Made by a program: the position numbers and the translations under genes. The notes beneath the pieces are model-generated. The model did no database searches. It was given only the letters and a program-made list of their open reading frames with translations, and was not told the origin of the DNA. Positions 1-10,070 of a DNA stretch of 31,783 nt are shown here, piece after piece (position 1 is the first letter of the stretch; each line of letters starts with the position of its first letter). Source of the stretch: Paraglomus occultum (taxonomy: Eukaryota > Glomeromycota > Glomeromycetes > Paraglomerales > Paraglomeraceae); the NCBI GenBank assembly GCA_910592205.1, contig CAJVPJ010000258.1:1-31783 (forward strand). Direction: 5' to 3'.

Positions 1-859
1 TTGAAGCTACTGAATTGCCGATTTGCGCTTTATTATTATACATTCACGCGAGACATATTCTTCTCTGAGAAACAAAAGGTTCAGAATGTTACTCTGTTGG
101 ACAAACGCTCAAATTATAATTAGTGCAGTTGTAAAAGATAAAACGTATCTATTTCGGTCTTCATCTCTCTCACATATCCTGATACGGTCGACCGATTATG
201 ACGTTAAATGGATTTGCCCATTCAACTGTTGGCCAATAACATGAATATATCGTATCAATCTAATTATAAGACGGTAAAGTGGCGTTTACTCCGAATAAGA
301 TTGTTATCTGTTTAATGGAATGAGGGTTATCCCTAAAGATCTGATTGTTTGTTCGGCAGTGTGCAGATCATTGACGCGTATGGCACCATTACAGTAACAC
401 CGAAGTGCCTTTACAATATTAATACAACAGAATTATCTCTCCCATGTGATGACAGTTTGCGAGTTGAGCCACAGTTCTAAATTCTTTCTGGTATTTTAGG
501 GAACTGTGGCCGATTTACAATGCATTATTATGACTCACGCCACCCCGTGTTTGACTTTTATCCCATTAAAATAAATTGAAAGTCCATTGCAAGTTATACT
601 ATTTAATGGTTATGGCATACAGAACAATAAAAAGTTAATTAACAAGTGACAATATTGTGGCGCGCAAGGCCATTACGCTCAATGGGATTTTTTATCTTAT
701 AAATATTTGTTAAATTTAATTGGTTTCATATACCATAATGGAAAAGACTAATTTGTAAATGATTTTATATTATCATTTTATGTCGCGACTTTATAACGTA
801 CAGCATATATGCAAACGATTATATAGGAAAGCGTATACACAGAGTCAAGATGTAAACGT
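1..859. other. Intergenic, no gene seen
   Basis: AT-rich sequence upstream of the HMG gene. Only short frames without splice support are present (for example 23-244 on the plus strand). No tRNA, repeat or transposon signature was recognised. Confidence 0.5.
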
Positions 860-866
860 TATATAA
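860..866 (+). promoter_or_regulatory. Candidate TATA box of the HMG gene
   Basis: TATATAA lies about 54 bases before the ATG at 920 and is followed by a C-rich stretch. The spacing would suit a short 5' leader. In DNA this AT-rich the motif alone is weak evidence. Confidence 0.35.
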
Positions 867-919
867 ACCTCCCCGTCCCCATCAGAATTTCAATCCAGAC
901 TAATATTAAATTATTCGCA

Positions 920-1777
920 ATGTCTACTATTACGATCCGTGCATTTATTGACAATAACCTTAACGAGACTGAACTCGAGCAGCTCGCCAATCCACCGCTC
1001 ACATTGTCGCTGCCGATCGAGGAGTTGCTAAAAGTACCTCCGGTGAAACGTACCAACAAACACAAACCGTTAAATCGGTTTTTGATCTATCGCAGAAACT
1101 ATGCAGCAAGTTTCCCAGCAAACAAAAAGCCGTCTTTTAAAAAAATTACCAAAGGTGCCTCAGCCAAATGGATGTTAGAAGGAAAAGACGTTAGGACATT
1201 TTTTCTCTTGCTTGCACAAATAATGAGTCGATATATGGCTGCACTTTCGACTGCTGAACAGAGCGGTAAGCGTAGTTCTACAACATACGTTGTTATTGTT
1301 TATGTTGTTTGTTTTTACTCACAAACCGCCAATTTTTCCAATTTTGCAGAAATACAGCCTACTTTTCCTGTGGCCAACACGCCTCCATCTCCATCTTCTA
1401 TTGTCGATTCGCAAGAGGCGTTGGCTTATTCGAACAATGAGTCACTACCGCCAAAAACAATATATATTTGTCATTGTTCATGTCCGTTTAATACGGAAGT
1501 TCCAGATACCATGTATAATGCAATTATAGATCCTTATGCCAACGCCGAAACTACGGAAAGCCAACTATATTACAGCATAGGCCCTTACTATTACGCCGGA
1601 GAATTCATTGAGTGCCAATCATTTTACGATGTAGGTTCTTACGCCGGCAGTGAAATTACGGGAGACCAATATTTTTACCCTTATGCTGGCGCAGACAATC
1701 AATTTATTTATAATACAGGGCCTTATGCTGGCAGTGAATTTACGGCGGACAACAATGTAAATCCACGCTGGCAATAG
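920..1777 (+). CDS. MATA-type HMG-box DNA-binding protein
   Basis: Predicted sequence-specific DNA-binding protein of the MATA_HMG family, related to fungal mating-type HMG regulators and strongly expanded in Rhizophagus; it should act in the nucleus. The HMG domain covers about residues 43-108: a basic lead-in (KRTNKHKPLNRFLIYRRNYA), a helix-2 region (FKKITKGASAKWM) and helix 3 (DVRTFFLLLAQIMSRYMAAL). An 84-base GT-AG intron (1266-1349, phase 1) follows the domain at codon 116. It has no stop and keeps the frame, so the unspliced frame reads 285 residues and the spliced one 257. The C-terminal part (about residues 200-280 of the unspliced frame) is rich in Tyr, Gly, Ala and Ser, with imperfect repeats around YAGSE, YAGAD and YAGEF. 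The start is chosen because it precedes the domain and follows a TATA-like box. Family assignment is firm; a role in mating is not implied. Confidence 0.85.
   Translation: MSTITIRAFIDNNLNETELEQLANPPLTLSLPIEELLKVPPVKRTNKHKPLNRFLIYRRNYAASFPANKKPSFKKITKGASAKWMLEGKDVRTFFLLLAQIMSRYMAALSTAEQSGKRSSTTYVVIVYVVCFYSQTANFSNFAEIQPTFPVANTPPSPSSIVDSQEALAYSNNESLPPKTIYICHCSCPFNTEVPDTMYNAIIDPYANAETTESQLYYSIGPYYYAGEFIECQSFYDVGSYAGSEITGDQYFYPYAGADNQFIYNTGPYAGSEFTADNNVNPRWQ
1266..1349 (+). other. In-frame 84-base intron of the HMG gene
   Basis: Donor GTAAGC and acceptor TTTTGCAG. The length is a multiple of three and there is no stop in the reading frame, so retention would add 28 mostly hydrophobic residues just after the HMG box. 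Confidence 0.7.
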
Positions 1778-2399
1778 ACGACAACTTTATTAATGAAAAC
1801 TCATTTTTATTTTATTTATAAAAAGAATTATTTTTTTTTTCGCCAAGTGCAAAAACATATGAAAAATAAGACTGTACTTATGACAACACGTAATTTTTAT
1901 ACATGAAACTTAATAAGATATAGGAATATAAGCGTAGGTAACATACCTGCATAAAATTAATAAATAACATATATATGCATTGTTTTAAGTTATGAAATTT
2001 GTAGTGCTGGTTAAGCATTAAATTAATACACATATCAGTTTGTAGCAAGTTGTTTTGTTGCCAAAGTTATGTGATGTTTTGTCAAATAAATCTTCTACGT
2101 AGGCACTTATGACAAGTAATACGTTATTTATTGCGATTATGTATGAAAACAAATATATGCTAGTCATAACTGGCAGTCTAAGAACAAGCCAGAAACATAT
2201 AGCATACTTAAATATAAAAGACTTTGAAGGGTAAAGCCGGATTTAGCTAAATGAAAAAAACGCATTAACTTGCATCGAACACGTTTGCTCATGATAACAA
2301 CGCAACGTTAATATTATCTTTGTTGCATAACTCTATAAACTGGTATGTTAATTGGCTATTTAATTTATTCGTAATAGTATCAGTTTATTGAACTAATCC
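1778..2399. other. Intergenic, 3' flank of the HMG gene
   Basis: AT-rich sequence with AATAAA-like stretches after the HMG stop (TTTATTTATAAAAAG near 1810). It lies between the tail of the HMG gene and the 3' end of the minus-strand membrane gene. No coding region recognised. Confidence 0.5.
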
Positions 2400-3149
2400 T
2401 CAATTGGGCAGATTGCAACAAAGCCAGACAAAGTGAACATTCTGTTTCGTGACATAAATGGCTAAATATTTCCCCAACAGGGTTGCTAATAACATACTTA
2501 TAATTAAAGGTGAGCAAATACATATTAATATTATATTGAAAATTTTTTGTTTGAATAATTCACGTGACTTCATCAAATTGACTATTATTTGAACTACAAA
2601 GATGATAATATTTATTATTACCAATGGTAGCGTGGTTAACCCAGTGATAATAGTGAGACCGAAGTCCTACATATTTAGAAAGGCAAATACCGACGCATCT
2701 AATACTGTGTTAGCAAAAATTCTGGAGACGTAATCGTCTAATACTAAACATATAGTCACATACCCCTTTTCTCCTTTCTCGATAAATGATTTCTAAAAAG
2801 CCAATTTTTGTTTGGGGAGAGGGTAATACGTCATAGAGTTCTCGGTGTTCCGAGCCCAGACGCTTAAAAACCTTTTGTAGCCTTTTTGATAGAACCGGTT
2901 CTTCTTTTGGGGCGTCTTTTAAAGTAGTATAAAAAGTCAATATTAATATACTATTAAACTAATAATAATAGTTATTTGCTGAAGCCAAACCAGGTGTTTT
3001 CGTACCCGTATTATTCGTTGTTTTCGTATTACCCGTTGTATCTTCTACTACAATCTCCTCCCGAGTGTCTTGAAATAATAAAACAAGTCATTAGCACCGT
3101 TGATCAGATCGAAAACTGACAAATCCAACAAACCTTGAGTGGAAGCCAT
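2400..3149 (-). CDS. Small protein with two predicted membrane helices, four exons
   Basis: No family recognised. Exons read on the minus strand are 3149-3134, 3068-3033, 2915-2764 and 2666-2400, with introns of 65, 117 and 97 bases. All are GT-AG with compatible phases (1, 1, 0) and CTAAT or CTAAC branch-like motifs in the first and third. The product is 156 residues. A charged N-terminus (residues 1-68, including PKEEPVLSKRLQKVFKRLG) is followed by hydrophobic segments at about 72-99 and 110-132, which suggests a membrane protein with a soluble N-terminal region. The last 13 residues (NVHFVWLCCNLPN) are encoded by the antisense of a dispersed repeat copy (2406-2455), so the C-terminus may be a repeat-derived addition. 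The phase agreement makes a real gene likely; function unknown. Confidence 0.55.
2406..2455 (+). repeat. Dispersed repeat, copy A
   Basis: About 50 bases (GGGCAGATTGCAACAAAGCC onward to GACAT) closely matching copy B at 15251-15300 and, over its core, copy C at 16421-16452. The shared core is TGCAACAAA-CCAGA-AAAGTGAACATT. On the minus strand it codes for the end of the membrane-protein gene. Confidence 0.7.
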
Positions 3150-3425
3150 GGTAATAGATTGAGAACAAAGAGAATAATAATCAATTTGCCAGCCAGGGAA
3201 AAGAGAAGCAATTAATTGCAGCACAGAAAGAAGCAAAAAAAATAGAAGTTGAAAGACAATAAAGCGAAGTAGGATAAAGAAAGCAGAGAGCTTTTTTTAT
3301 CGATGGCTGTAATCACGTAGGGGTTTCTCACCTGACCAATAGTGATGCACAATTACGTTTTGGTTGAGAAAGATTAATTACTACGTAGCTCCGAAAATAA
3401 CACAAGGCATGTGACTGTTTATATT
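3150..3425. other. Intergenic between membrane gene and MITE
   Basis: Probable promoter and 5' leader of the minus-strand membrane gene, up to the left end of the MITE. Nothing specific recognised. Confidence 0.4.
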
Positions 3426-3731
3426 TACCGTATTTCTTTGACTAAAGTACCCCCCCGAGCAAAGTACCCCTCAGCAATTTTGAGGCCTGGTTTTGTAAAA
3501 GACCCGGGTACTATTGTCGGAAAAATCAATATTATCGCGTAAAATACCCGGGGTATTATAAGCGGATATTCTCATATAAAACAAAATTTTTGATAGTAAT
3601 AGGGGGGTACTTTACACAGATATACATATACCCTCCTCCCATCAAAGTACCCCCTGATGAAGTACCCCGGGTACTATACAAAAACAGTAAAATAAAAATA
3701 CCCGGGGTACTTTAGTCAAAGCAATACGGTA
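3426..3731. mobile_element. MITE with 26-bp terminal inverted repeats and TA flanks
   Basis: The left end (3428-3453, CCGTATTTCTTTGACTAAAG then TACCCC) is an inverted copy of the right end (3704-3729) with one mismatch (T versus G at position 8). The 302-base element is flanked on both sides by TA (3426-3427 and 3730-3731), as expected of Tc1/mariner-type target duplication. The interior holds many copies of AAGTACCCC and CCCGGGTA in both orientations, so much of it can fold on itself. There is no transposase frame: it is a non-autonomous element. Superfamily assignment rests on the TA flanks only. Confidence 0.8.
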
Positions 3732-4593
3732 AGTCATGCACGTTTACTTCGCCGAGGTAGATCATTTGGAGTTGATGCTAATCGTTCCTGCAAAAATACG
3801 TGATGATAACGTTCGAGCTCTGGCAAGACGAAGCTTTCAATCGTGCTTTCAATTCGTCTCCATCTCATCGGCCATGCTTCTTCCATTTTTTTGTTTCCAA
3901 TTCAAGCAATAATTGATCAATACATATTATGAGTTATAGTGCATATGTGATGGATAAGCATGCACTGTTACTATAATTGCCCGGCAAGAAGAAACCCAGG
4001 GCGGTGCGTAAGCATCTTGTAGTATCGACCTGGCAAAAATCCAAGTAGCACTGCTAACGTGAGGCGGTTTTAAAGAGCTCGTTAATCGACACGCTTTTCG
4101 GCCCTTCCGTCCGTACGCCCGTACCGACTTTCAATCTCGTCCAAACTTTTCTTGTAAGCGCAATCCCAAATTCTCACATGGCCGTGCAGGCGTGCAGGAG
4201 ACAACTATCCGAGAGTCTAAGCTGCAACATCCAGTCATGGAACTTTTCATGATGTAATCGTGTGACCTGAAATCGGTTGCGTAACACAACAGATGTTTTA
4301 TCAACACATCACATACTATACCACAGAATAAATCAAATCCGATTGTCCAACTCATGACATACGTATTTTCTTTGTGAAAAGTTTTTTTTTTCGTTGTGCA
4401 TTGCATCGCTCCAGTTTCACATTCCCTAGATCTATTGCATGGCAATGTCTCTCCGAGCCTACTATTCCCATACCCAAATGCGGTAGAAATGGGGGACGTT
4501 TTGAAAGGCAGTATAGCGATTTATTATTACCCGTCACTTTAGTGGTTTTACTAAATTTTCTTTACACTTTTCAACCATCAATCGAATATTAAT
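3732..4593. other. No supported gene
   Basis: Several overlapping short frames occur on both strands around 4131-4592, but none has splice support or a recognisable domain. A T10 run lies at 4382-4391. Confidence 0.4.
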
Positions 4594-4824
4594 ATGTCTA
4601 CCAAAATTTATGAAAAAGTCTACAATTTTCTCCCTAATTCTCCCATGGAACATATAACTGCTGTTTCTGTCGTATACCAGGTTATAGAAGACGAACCCTG
4701 GATTTCAAAAGAAGAATCGAGAACAATAGTGCAGAATGCTATTAATTCTTCACTAAATATATATTCTCAAAGTACGTTAATCCAAAACAAGCTTACAAAC
4801 GCGCTATGCTTTAAGACTGCCTAA
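4594..4824 (+). CDS. Hypothetical small protein, 76 aa
   Basis: Open frame starting at a purine-context ATG after AATATTAAT. Composition is protein-like (EDEPWISKEESRTIVQNAIN), with helical, charged and polar content. No signal peptide, membrane helix or known domain seen. After the stop the sequence becomes strongly A/G-rich; the +1 frame there reads LPKKRKRKEK, which resembles a nuclear localisation signal, so a longer original gene is possible. Could be a single-exon gene or a fragment. Confidence 0.3.
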   Translation: MSTKIYEKVYNFLPNSPMEHITAVSVVYQVIEDEPWISKEESRTIVQNAINSSLNIYSQSTLIQNKLTNALCFKTA

Positions 4825-5616
4825 AAAGAGAAAAAGGAAGGAAAAATGAAAAAACAAAAGGGAAAAAGAAGAGAAAAAGGAATCAAGATTCTTGCCCAGG
4901 TTAGTTATTAATTTTTTTAAAATAAGTTTTATTATAAATTGAATGATTAAGGCGCAAATATTGGTTCATCTCTGAGAAAGTGAGCATAACAGTTTAGACA
5001 TCCTATTAGCCCGCAAGTAGGGGATACCATCTTTGGACGCGTGGAGGATGTTAATCTGTACTCATATGCGAACTTTAATGTTGTTTACTATGATACCAAG
5101 CAAAGTCTATTGTGTATTGGCCATATGTAATAGCAACTTTGAAACAATCTGACGACGCGCGCGATTTTTTTTCTAATCACTGTCTTGTTGTTGAGTGTCA
5201 GCAAAAATATGCTGAATCTTGTATTGTACAATACTGTCATTTGGGCCATTCCTGTTTTCATAATTCCAATATCCTGGATTCCTTACTAATAAATACAAAT
5301 AAATAAAGTAAGAAACGCTGTTTCTCGATAATAATAAGGAAAGCTACAATGCTGTTTCGTATAAATTGTCATCTCGAATGAAGACACATTACAGTAGAGA
5401 TAACAATAAAATACGTAAGTAAAAGTAAAAGTTTGCTTCCGTGTGGGCGATACATACATGAGTGCAATATAAGAATATTTTCCATTTTTTTTTCGCTTTT
5501 GAAAAGAGCTTATCGTAAATAGTATCAATACACGTATATGACCAAAAAAATTCAGTAAAATAAACAAAACCATTACGAATAGTAACGATAAAACTTATAT
5601 ATAGGAATATCCGTAT
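4825..5616. other. No supported gene
   Basis: An A/G-rich stretch (4825-4890) is followed by AT-rich sequence. Frames at 5112-5306 (+) and 5286-5573 (-) lack support. Confidence 0.4.
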
Positions 5617-5940
5617 ATGGAAAATTATAATGATTGTTTGAAAAAGACTCGAGAGAAAAGTTTGCCGAATTACGCGAGATGTTTCAAGCTCTCTCCAGAT
5701 CTGAACAAGATATATTTTGATGGCCCAACTGAAGGCAATGAAATAACTGTCAGTCACTTTGCAATTTCTTAAAATCATTCTCGAAGCTGAGAATACGAGC
5801 CGCTTCTGGTAATGCCACGTGAAGTAGCGCAGACCCAAGCGCAGATAGCGTACGTTTGATGAACGCTTGCTGAAAGAGATTACCTAACCGTTGTGAATTA
5901 CGTAACGCGCCTCGAGAGAAATTAGAGTATAATCTGTTAA
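5617..5940 (+). pseudogene. Relic of an unidentified ORF
   Basis: Short plus-strand segments read like helical, charged protein in alternating frames (for example FAELREMFQALSRSEQDIF near 5662, LQFLKIILEAENTSRFW near 5757, MPREVAQTQAQIAYV near 5812), separated by stops and frame changes. This suggests a decayed gene or transposon ORF. Longer minus-strand frames over the same bases are Phe/Ile-rich and look like shadows. The family is not identified and the strand is inferred from composition only. Confidence 0.25.
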
Positions 5941-5959
5941 TCAATTGTTTCAAATACAA

Positions 5960-6699
5960 ACATAAATTACCTACTACCCCGCAGACAAATTAATTACTTG
6001 TAATTAGAAGCATGTACACAATATCTGTATCCAATATTATTGTTAACTTGTGTGTTATCCATAAATTTTTTATGCAACAAGTTAATTATTTTCTTAAAAA
6101 GTGTTAGTGAAAATGAGTCTATTAATGAAGTTTAATCTCTTGTTGATGATTGGCTTAGCAATAATAATTATAGCTTTTTTCGAGCAGCCGAAACTTAAAT
6201 AGCCCTACCAAAGATTACCCGCAACCATACTGGTATTTATAGTTCTTCGATGTAATTATAAGCGTCCCAGCTACATAAAAAAAGACATAAACATTGGTCT
6301 GCAAATTAATACTCTCCCCACCCGAAATGCGCAATTGCGCTAGCAGATCACCAATCAGCAGACTATGGGAAAGCCGAATTAATTATAATAATACCTATAA
6401 TGAGCAGCAGCATCAATGTCCCAAACTGTCTACTAGCATAATTAATCGGTCTGCGAATTGCACAAAGGAAAGGACACCGATGCCTCCACTTCGAAACTTG
6501 AGGAAGAGTACATCAAAAATTATCGAATAGTGAATTGACAAGAACAAGAAATACAGGATTGACCAAAGAATAAGTTATGCTCATTGAATCCGAATACCGT
6601 CCACTTAAGTAGACGGTTAAGACTCATCGTTCAATGACGACCAAATTAAATGCAAAGGCAAAATAAACTGCAGTTGTTTAAACAAATTATTGATAAAAT
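5960..6699. other. Mostly empty; two very small frames
   Basis: A 29-residue frame with one hydrophobic segment (starting at 6113, containing LLLMIGLAIIIIAFF) and a 78-residue basic frame at 6294-6530 are present. Neither has splice or homology support, so neither is called as a gene. Confidence 0.3.
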
Positions 6700-7003
6700 A
6701 TGATGCAAAATGATATGTGCATTTTACTGTTTTGCGTTCTATGCGTCAGCTCCGATCGAATGTCACACAAGTATTATAGCGATAGTAGTGATACTAGTTT
6801 GTTTATTCGGGTAAGTACATAATAAATATACAATAGAAAAATTACATTATTTACGGGGACGATACTTCCCGATTATAAACACAGAAACAAGATAGAAACA
6901 AGAATTTTATATTGAAAAATTCCTTTCTTAGACTCGCTATATAGAATCCTGTTCTACAATTGGTCTAAAATTATTAAACCTTCTTACCCATATACGGATG
7001 TAA
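6700..7003 (+). CDS. Candidate small secreted peptide, two exons, 60 aa
   Basis: Exon 1 (6700-6810) encodes a short signal-peptide-like start (M-M-Q-N-D then CILLFCVLCVSS), then a Ser/Asp/Tyr-rich stretch. It ends exactly at a consensus donor GTAAGT. Exon 2 (6932-7003) follows a TTTCTTAG acceptor in the same phase (0), adds 23 residues and stops at TAA. The mature peptide would be about 40 residues. Its stop is only 14 bases from the stop of the convergent GPI-type gene at 7017, so the two 3' ends probably overlap. No homologue recognised; small secreted proteins of this size are candidate effectors in mycorrhizal fungi, but nothing here proves function. Confidence 0.35.
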
Positions 7004-7016
7004 AAAACGTTTACTT

Positions 7017-7923
7017 CTAAATCCCGCCAACCAATCCGATCAATCCAATTATGACCGCAATAACAACACCCCAGCCTTGTAGCTCTACTCCCATCGCATC
7101 ATTACTCTGGGGATTACTGGGCGTGGGCGTCGTTGTTGTGTTCGAAGAATCGGGCGGAAGAGAGGTGCCATTAGAACTGCTTGGCGTCGTGGTTGTAGTA
7201 GAATTAACATCGGGACTGGTAAATGCCTTTGGACCAAACACACTTGTAGTGAAGGATATGCTCAAATTCATGTACACGTCATTGAGAGTGGGATTGATAA
7301 CGGCGAGGCACTGGATCACTTGGGTGTTCAACAAATTTGAACCAGTATCACGATTGCACTTTTTAACCGGATTGGGCTGACATGATAACGATGGTACGAT
7401 TTGATAATTGGGCTTTTGATCATTACCGAGAAGAGTATTAAGATCCTTCTGAGTCATTTGGAAAGTCAAAACAACGTTACTGTATTGTGCAGACGTTTTG
7501 GGCTCGGGGTTCGCGCCCTTGACCGTGTTACCAAAACCAGGCTTTGGTGTTAAGCCTGCAGGAGGATTATCGATAACTACTAATGCATAGCCTATGAAAC
7601 GTAGGTATATGAGAATGTAATGAGTACGAGAAATGCAGGTTAACTGATCAAACTTTAAAGTTTGCAATTTGTAAACATACTTATATTTTTTGTTGGTGAA
7701 TTGCTGCAAACGGACCATACACCAAAGGCACCTGGAACTATAGCTACGCCATTTTGTGGATCATCACCAGCTAATACAAGGGCAAGCTGAGTATTCAAAA
7801 GAAAAACTTGTAAGAAGCGGGTTCGTTGTCAATGAATTGAGAACACATTGATTGAATACGATTGAGTTAGTTTACCTGAGCAGCGACGACAAGGAATGGA
7901 ACGAAAAGACTGAATAACTTCAT
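7017..7923 (-). CDS. Secreted, probably GPI-anchored Ser/Thr-rich surface protein
   Basis: Three exons on the minus strand: 7923-7876, 7786-7681 and 7591-7017. The introns (89 and 89 bases, GTAAAC...CAG and GTATGT...TAG) have phases 0 and 1 that join cleanly, giving 242 residues. The N-terminus is a classic signal peptide (MKLFSLFVPFLVVAAQ joined to LALVLAG), probably cleaved just before DDPQ. The middle has four cysteines (one in VCSNS; others in SLSCQPNP, KKCNRD and VIQCLAV) that could form disulphides. It is followed by a Ser/Thr/Pro-rich linker (TTTTTPSSSNGTSLPPDSS) likely to be O-glycosylated. The C-terminus is hydrophobic with no charged tail after it (GVVIAVIIGLIGLVGGI), as in GPI-anchor signals. 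It should be tethered to the plasma membrane or wall. A longer unspliced frame from 7718 is an artefact of reading through intron 2. Confidence 0.75.
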
Positions 7924-10070
7924 TTTCGATTGGAGTGGCAAGTTAATATGAAAGAGAGTAAGAGGAATAGGACTGATTATTGACAGTATGCGAAGGAATA
8001 ATAAATGATTCGAAAGTGTATGATGGCGAGGTATTTTGCCAAAAAGGGATGGAAATTCGGGTTATAAATTAATGAAAGCGGGTTTGGGGGGAGGGATTTT
8101 TTCTTTACTAGGAGATATTATTCCTTCAACCCAGCTGTCGTTATAAAGAAAGTGATCGTGTAGAAAGGATAATTGGAAAGGACAGTGATTGTGCCAGTAG
8201 CTACAAATTGACGAGTATTTAAGGGTATCTGGAGATTGCTGATACTGTAGGACAATTTGGCGATTTACCTGATTAGACCGGGTATTACAAGCATGATTGG
8301 GCTTATTGTTATGCAGAATGTTACTGATATGGATATTTTACGCCGTGTAATATTTGTTATTTTTATCTGTTATTTTGATAGCCCGAGACAATGACTGTGG
8401 AAAGTAGGATATGAAATTTTACCTCAATCAGAAAACAAGATTACAGAAACCAGTAAATTTCGCTAATTACGGGATAAAACCATCGCCTATGGGAATCGAT
8501 CATAGTCACGATGATTACCTCATATAGACAACAATTCTATTAACCTTTAAATTAGCGTTAATGTTGGTGTTAACGCTATCCTCACTACATGCAGTATCTG
8601 ATACTGTTTACGTTGACATTCATATAATGTTTGCAAGCTTGTAACTCGGTTTACATAGGATTTACATAAGTCTAACCTTTTCGATACATTTGTGTACAAG
8701 GATTTTCGGCTTTGGCCATTTCCAAGTTTTTGGCATGACGTTTATTGGTGCCATACATAATAACAATGTTTCATTTTCGTTCAACGAAACAAATTCGCTT
8801 TTTCTCTTTGTCAGTAAATTCATCACTAACAAACGCAATGCTATCTGCTAAACTCTTACAAGCAAGTAATCAAACATCTCCCATGAATGCGAAAAATGTT
8901 GTGGCACAACATCATTCTAGAAAAGAATCTTTTGTCCGGTTATATTTAATACCTTTGGAACTAATTAGCGAAATTACCAATTATAGCTAACAAGAAATAC
9001 GCAGCAGAAGCTTTTTTTTTTCACGAAAATAGCAACGAGGCGGTTGTTATTATTGCTTTCTTACCAAGAAACTTGTTCAGATACTGTTTGTATATGTGTT
9101 GGTCTTTATTTTGTTACTTTTCAAGGCATTTTATACCAAAAAACAACAACAAAATTTGCAGATTTAATAGATAATTGCGCGCATTTTTCTGTAATATTCC
9201 TGATAAGCGCAGTCGTAATCTGTGCATGCAGTAAATGAAACCGGACGTATGAGGTAAATCCACCCCCGTACGAATAAAATTTTCAGCGTATAGCTTTTTA
9301 TTGCGCATTCACTTATTTGCTTAAAATTTGCATAATTTAACTTGTAAAGATAAAGTTGACATCGTAGTAGTAACTTTTAATAAAATTTAAACTGTTGGCC
9401 TGAGACTGGCATAATAATAGAAAGTATTCAAAGTTAGAGTTGCAAAAAGAAGTGATGACTGAAATATATTCTGTGCGGAACAGTTATTTGTGGCGCAGTT
9501 GGAACTCGCTTGCGCATGTGCCAAGCCAAAATAGTATTTTTATATAATCAATTGACATAAAAAATAAGGAATTTCACAGTGGTATTTAAAGTAGTACTAG
9601 TGCGTCACGAAATCTGTTGGTTATAAGAATTTATGATTATAAAGAAAAATAGGTTTTCCAACGTATATACTTCCAATAGTATAGACCAATGCATAACCAT
9701 TTTGAGATTAAAGGAGAGAGAGCATAACAGTCGCTAATTTCTAGAGAGTATGACTGTATCGTAGCATGCATGTTATACTAAGCTTTTGTGAAACTAAAAG
9801 AATCGAAAGTTCAAAAATCAAGGGTATAAAACAAGGGCAAAACAAGCGCATTGCATGGAAGGAAAGGGAAAACCGTTTAAGCGCATGGTTTGGAAGCTCT
9901 TGATAGTAGTCTTCATGTTACTATTACGATACTGTAATGTGAATTTAATCTCCAGTATGATTTTATTACGTCATTGCGCAGATATATATATTATAACCAC
10001 ACTTTTGTGCAACGCCATAAATATTTTCTTCTACCGCAGTTACCTTCTTTCGATCTTTTTTCATTTAATC
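7924..10070. other. Long gap upstream of EFL1, no gene called
   Basis: Begins with the CT-rich leader and promoter region of the GPI-type gene (read leftward). An 81-residue frame at 8745-8990 and others near 9044-9308 lack splice or domain support. Sequence before the EFL1 start contains an in-frame ATG at 9855 and a polypyrimidine-CAG at about 10024-10040 that could be a 5'-UTR acceptor. Confidence 0.4.

Noticed and set aside
5389-5838. 149-residue minus-strand frame
   Set aside because: Phe/Ile-rich shadow composition; the plus strand of the same bases gives charged, helical protein-like segments.
7051-7380. 109-residue plus-strand frame
   Set aside because: Lies entirely antisense to the third exon of the GPI-type gene, which has a signal peptide, matching introns and a C-terminal anchor signal.
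9001-9020. T-rich runs recurring across the window (4382, 9011, 19183)
   Set aside because: Simple homopolymer runs common in AT-rich DNA; the flanks do not match each other, so no repeat family is claimed.
9855-10070. In-frame upstream extension of EFL1 from an ATG at 9855 (72 extra residues, hydrophobic)
   Set aside because: EFL1 homologues start about 20 residues before the P-loop, matching ATG 10071; the extension is Leu/Ile-rich in AT-rich DNA and contains a likely 5'-UTR acceptor.
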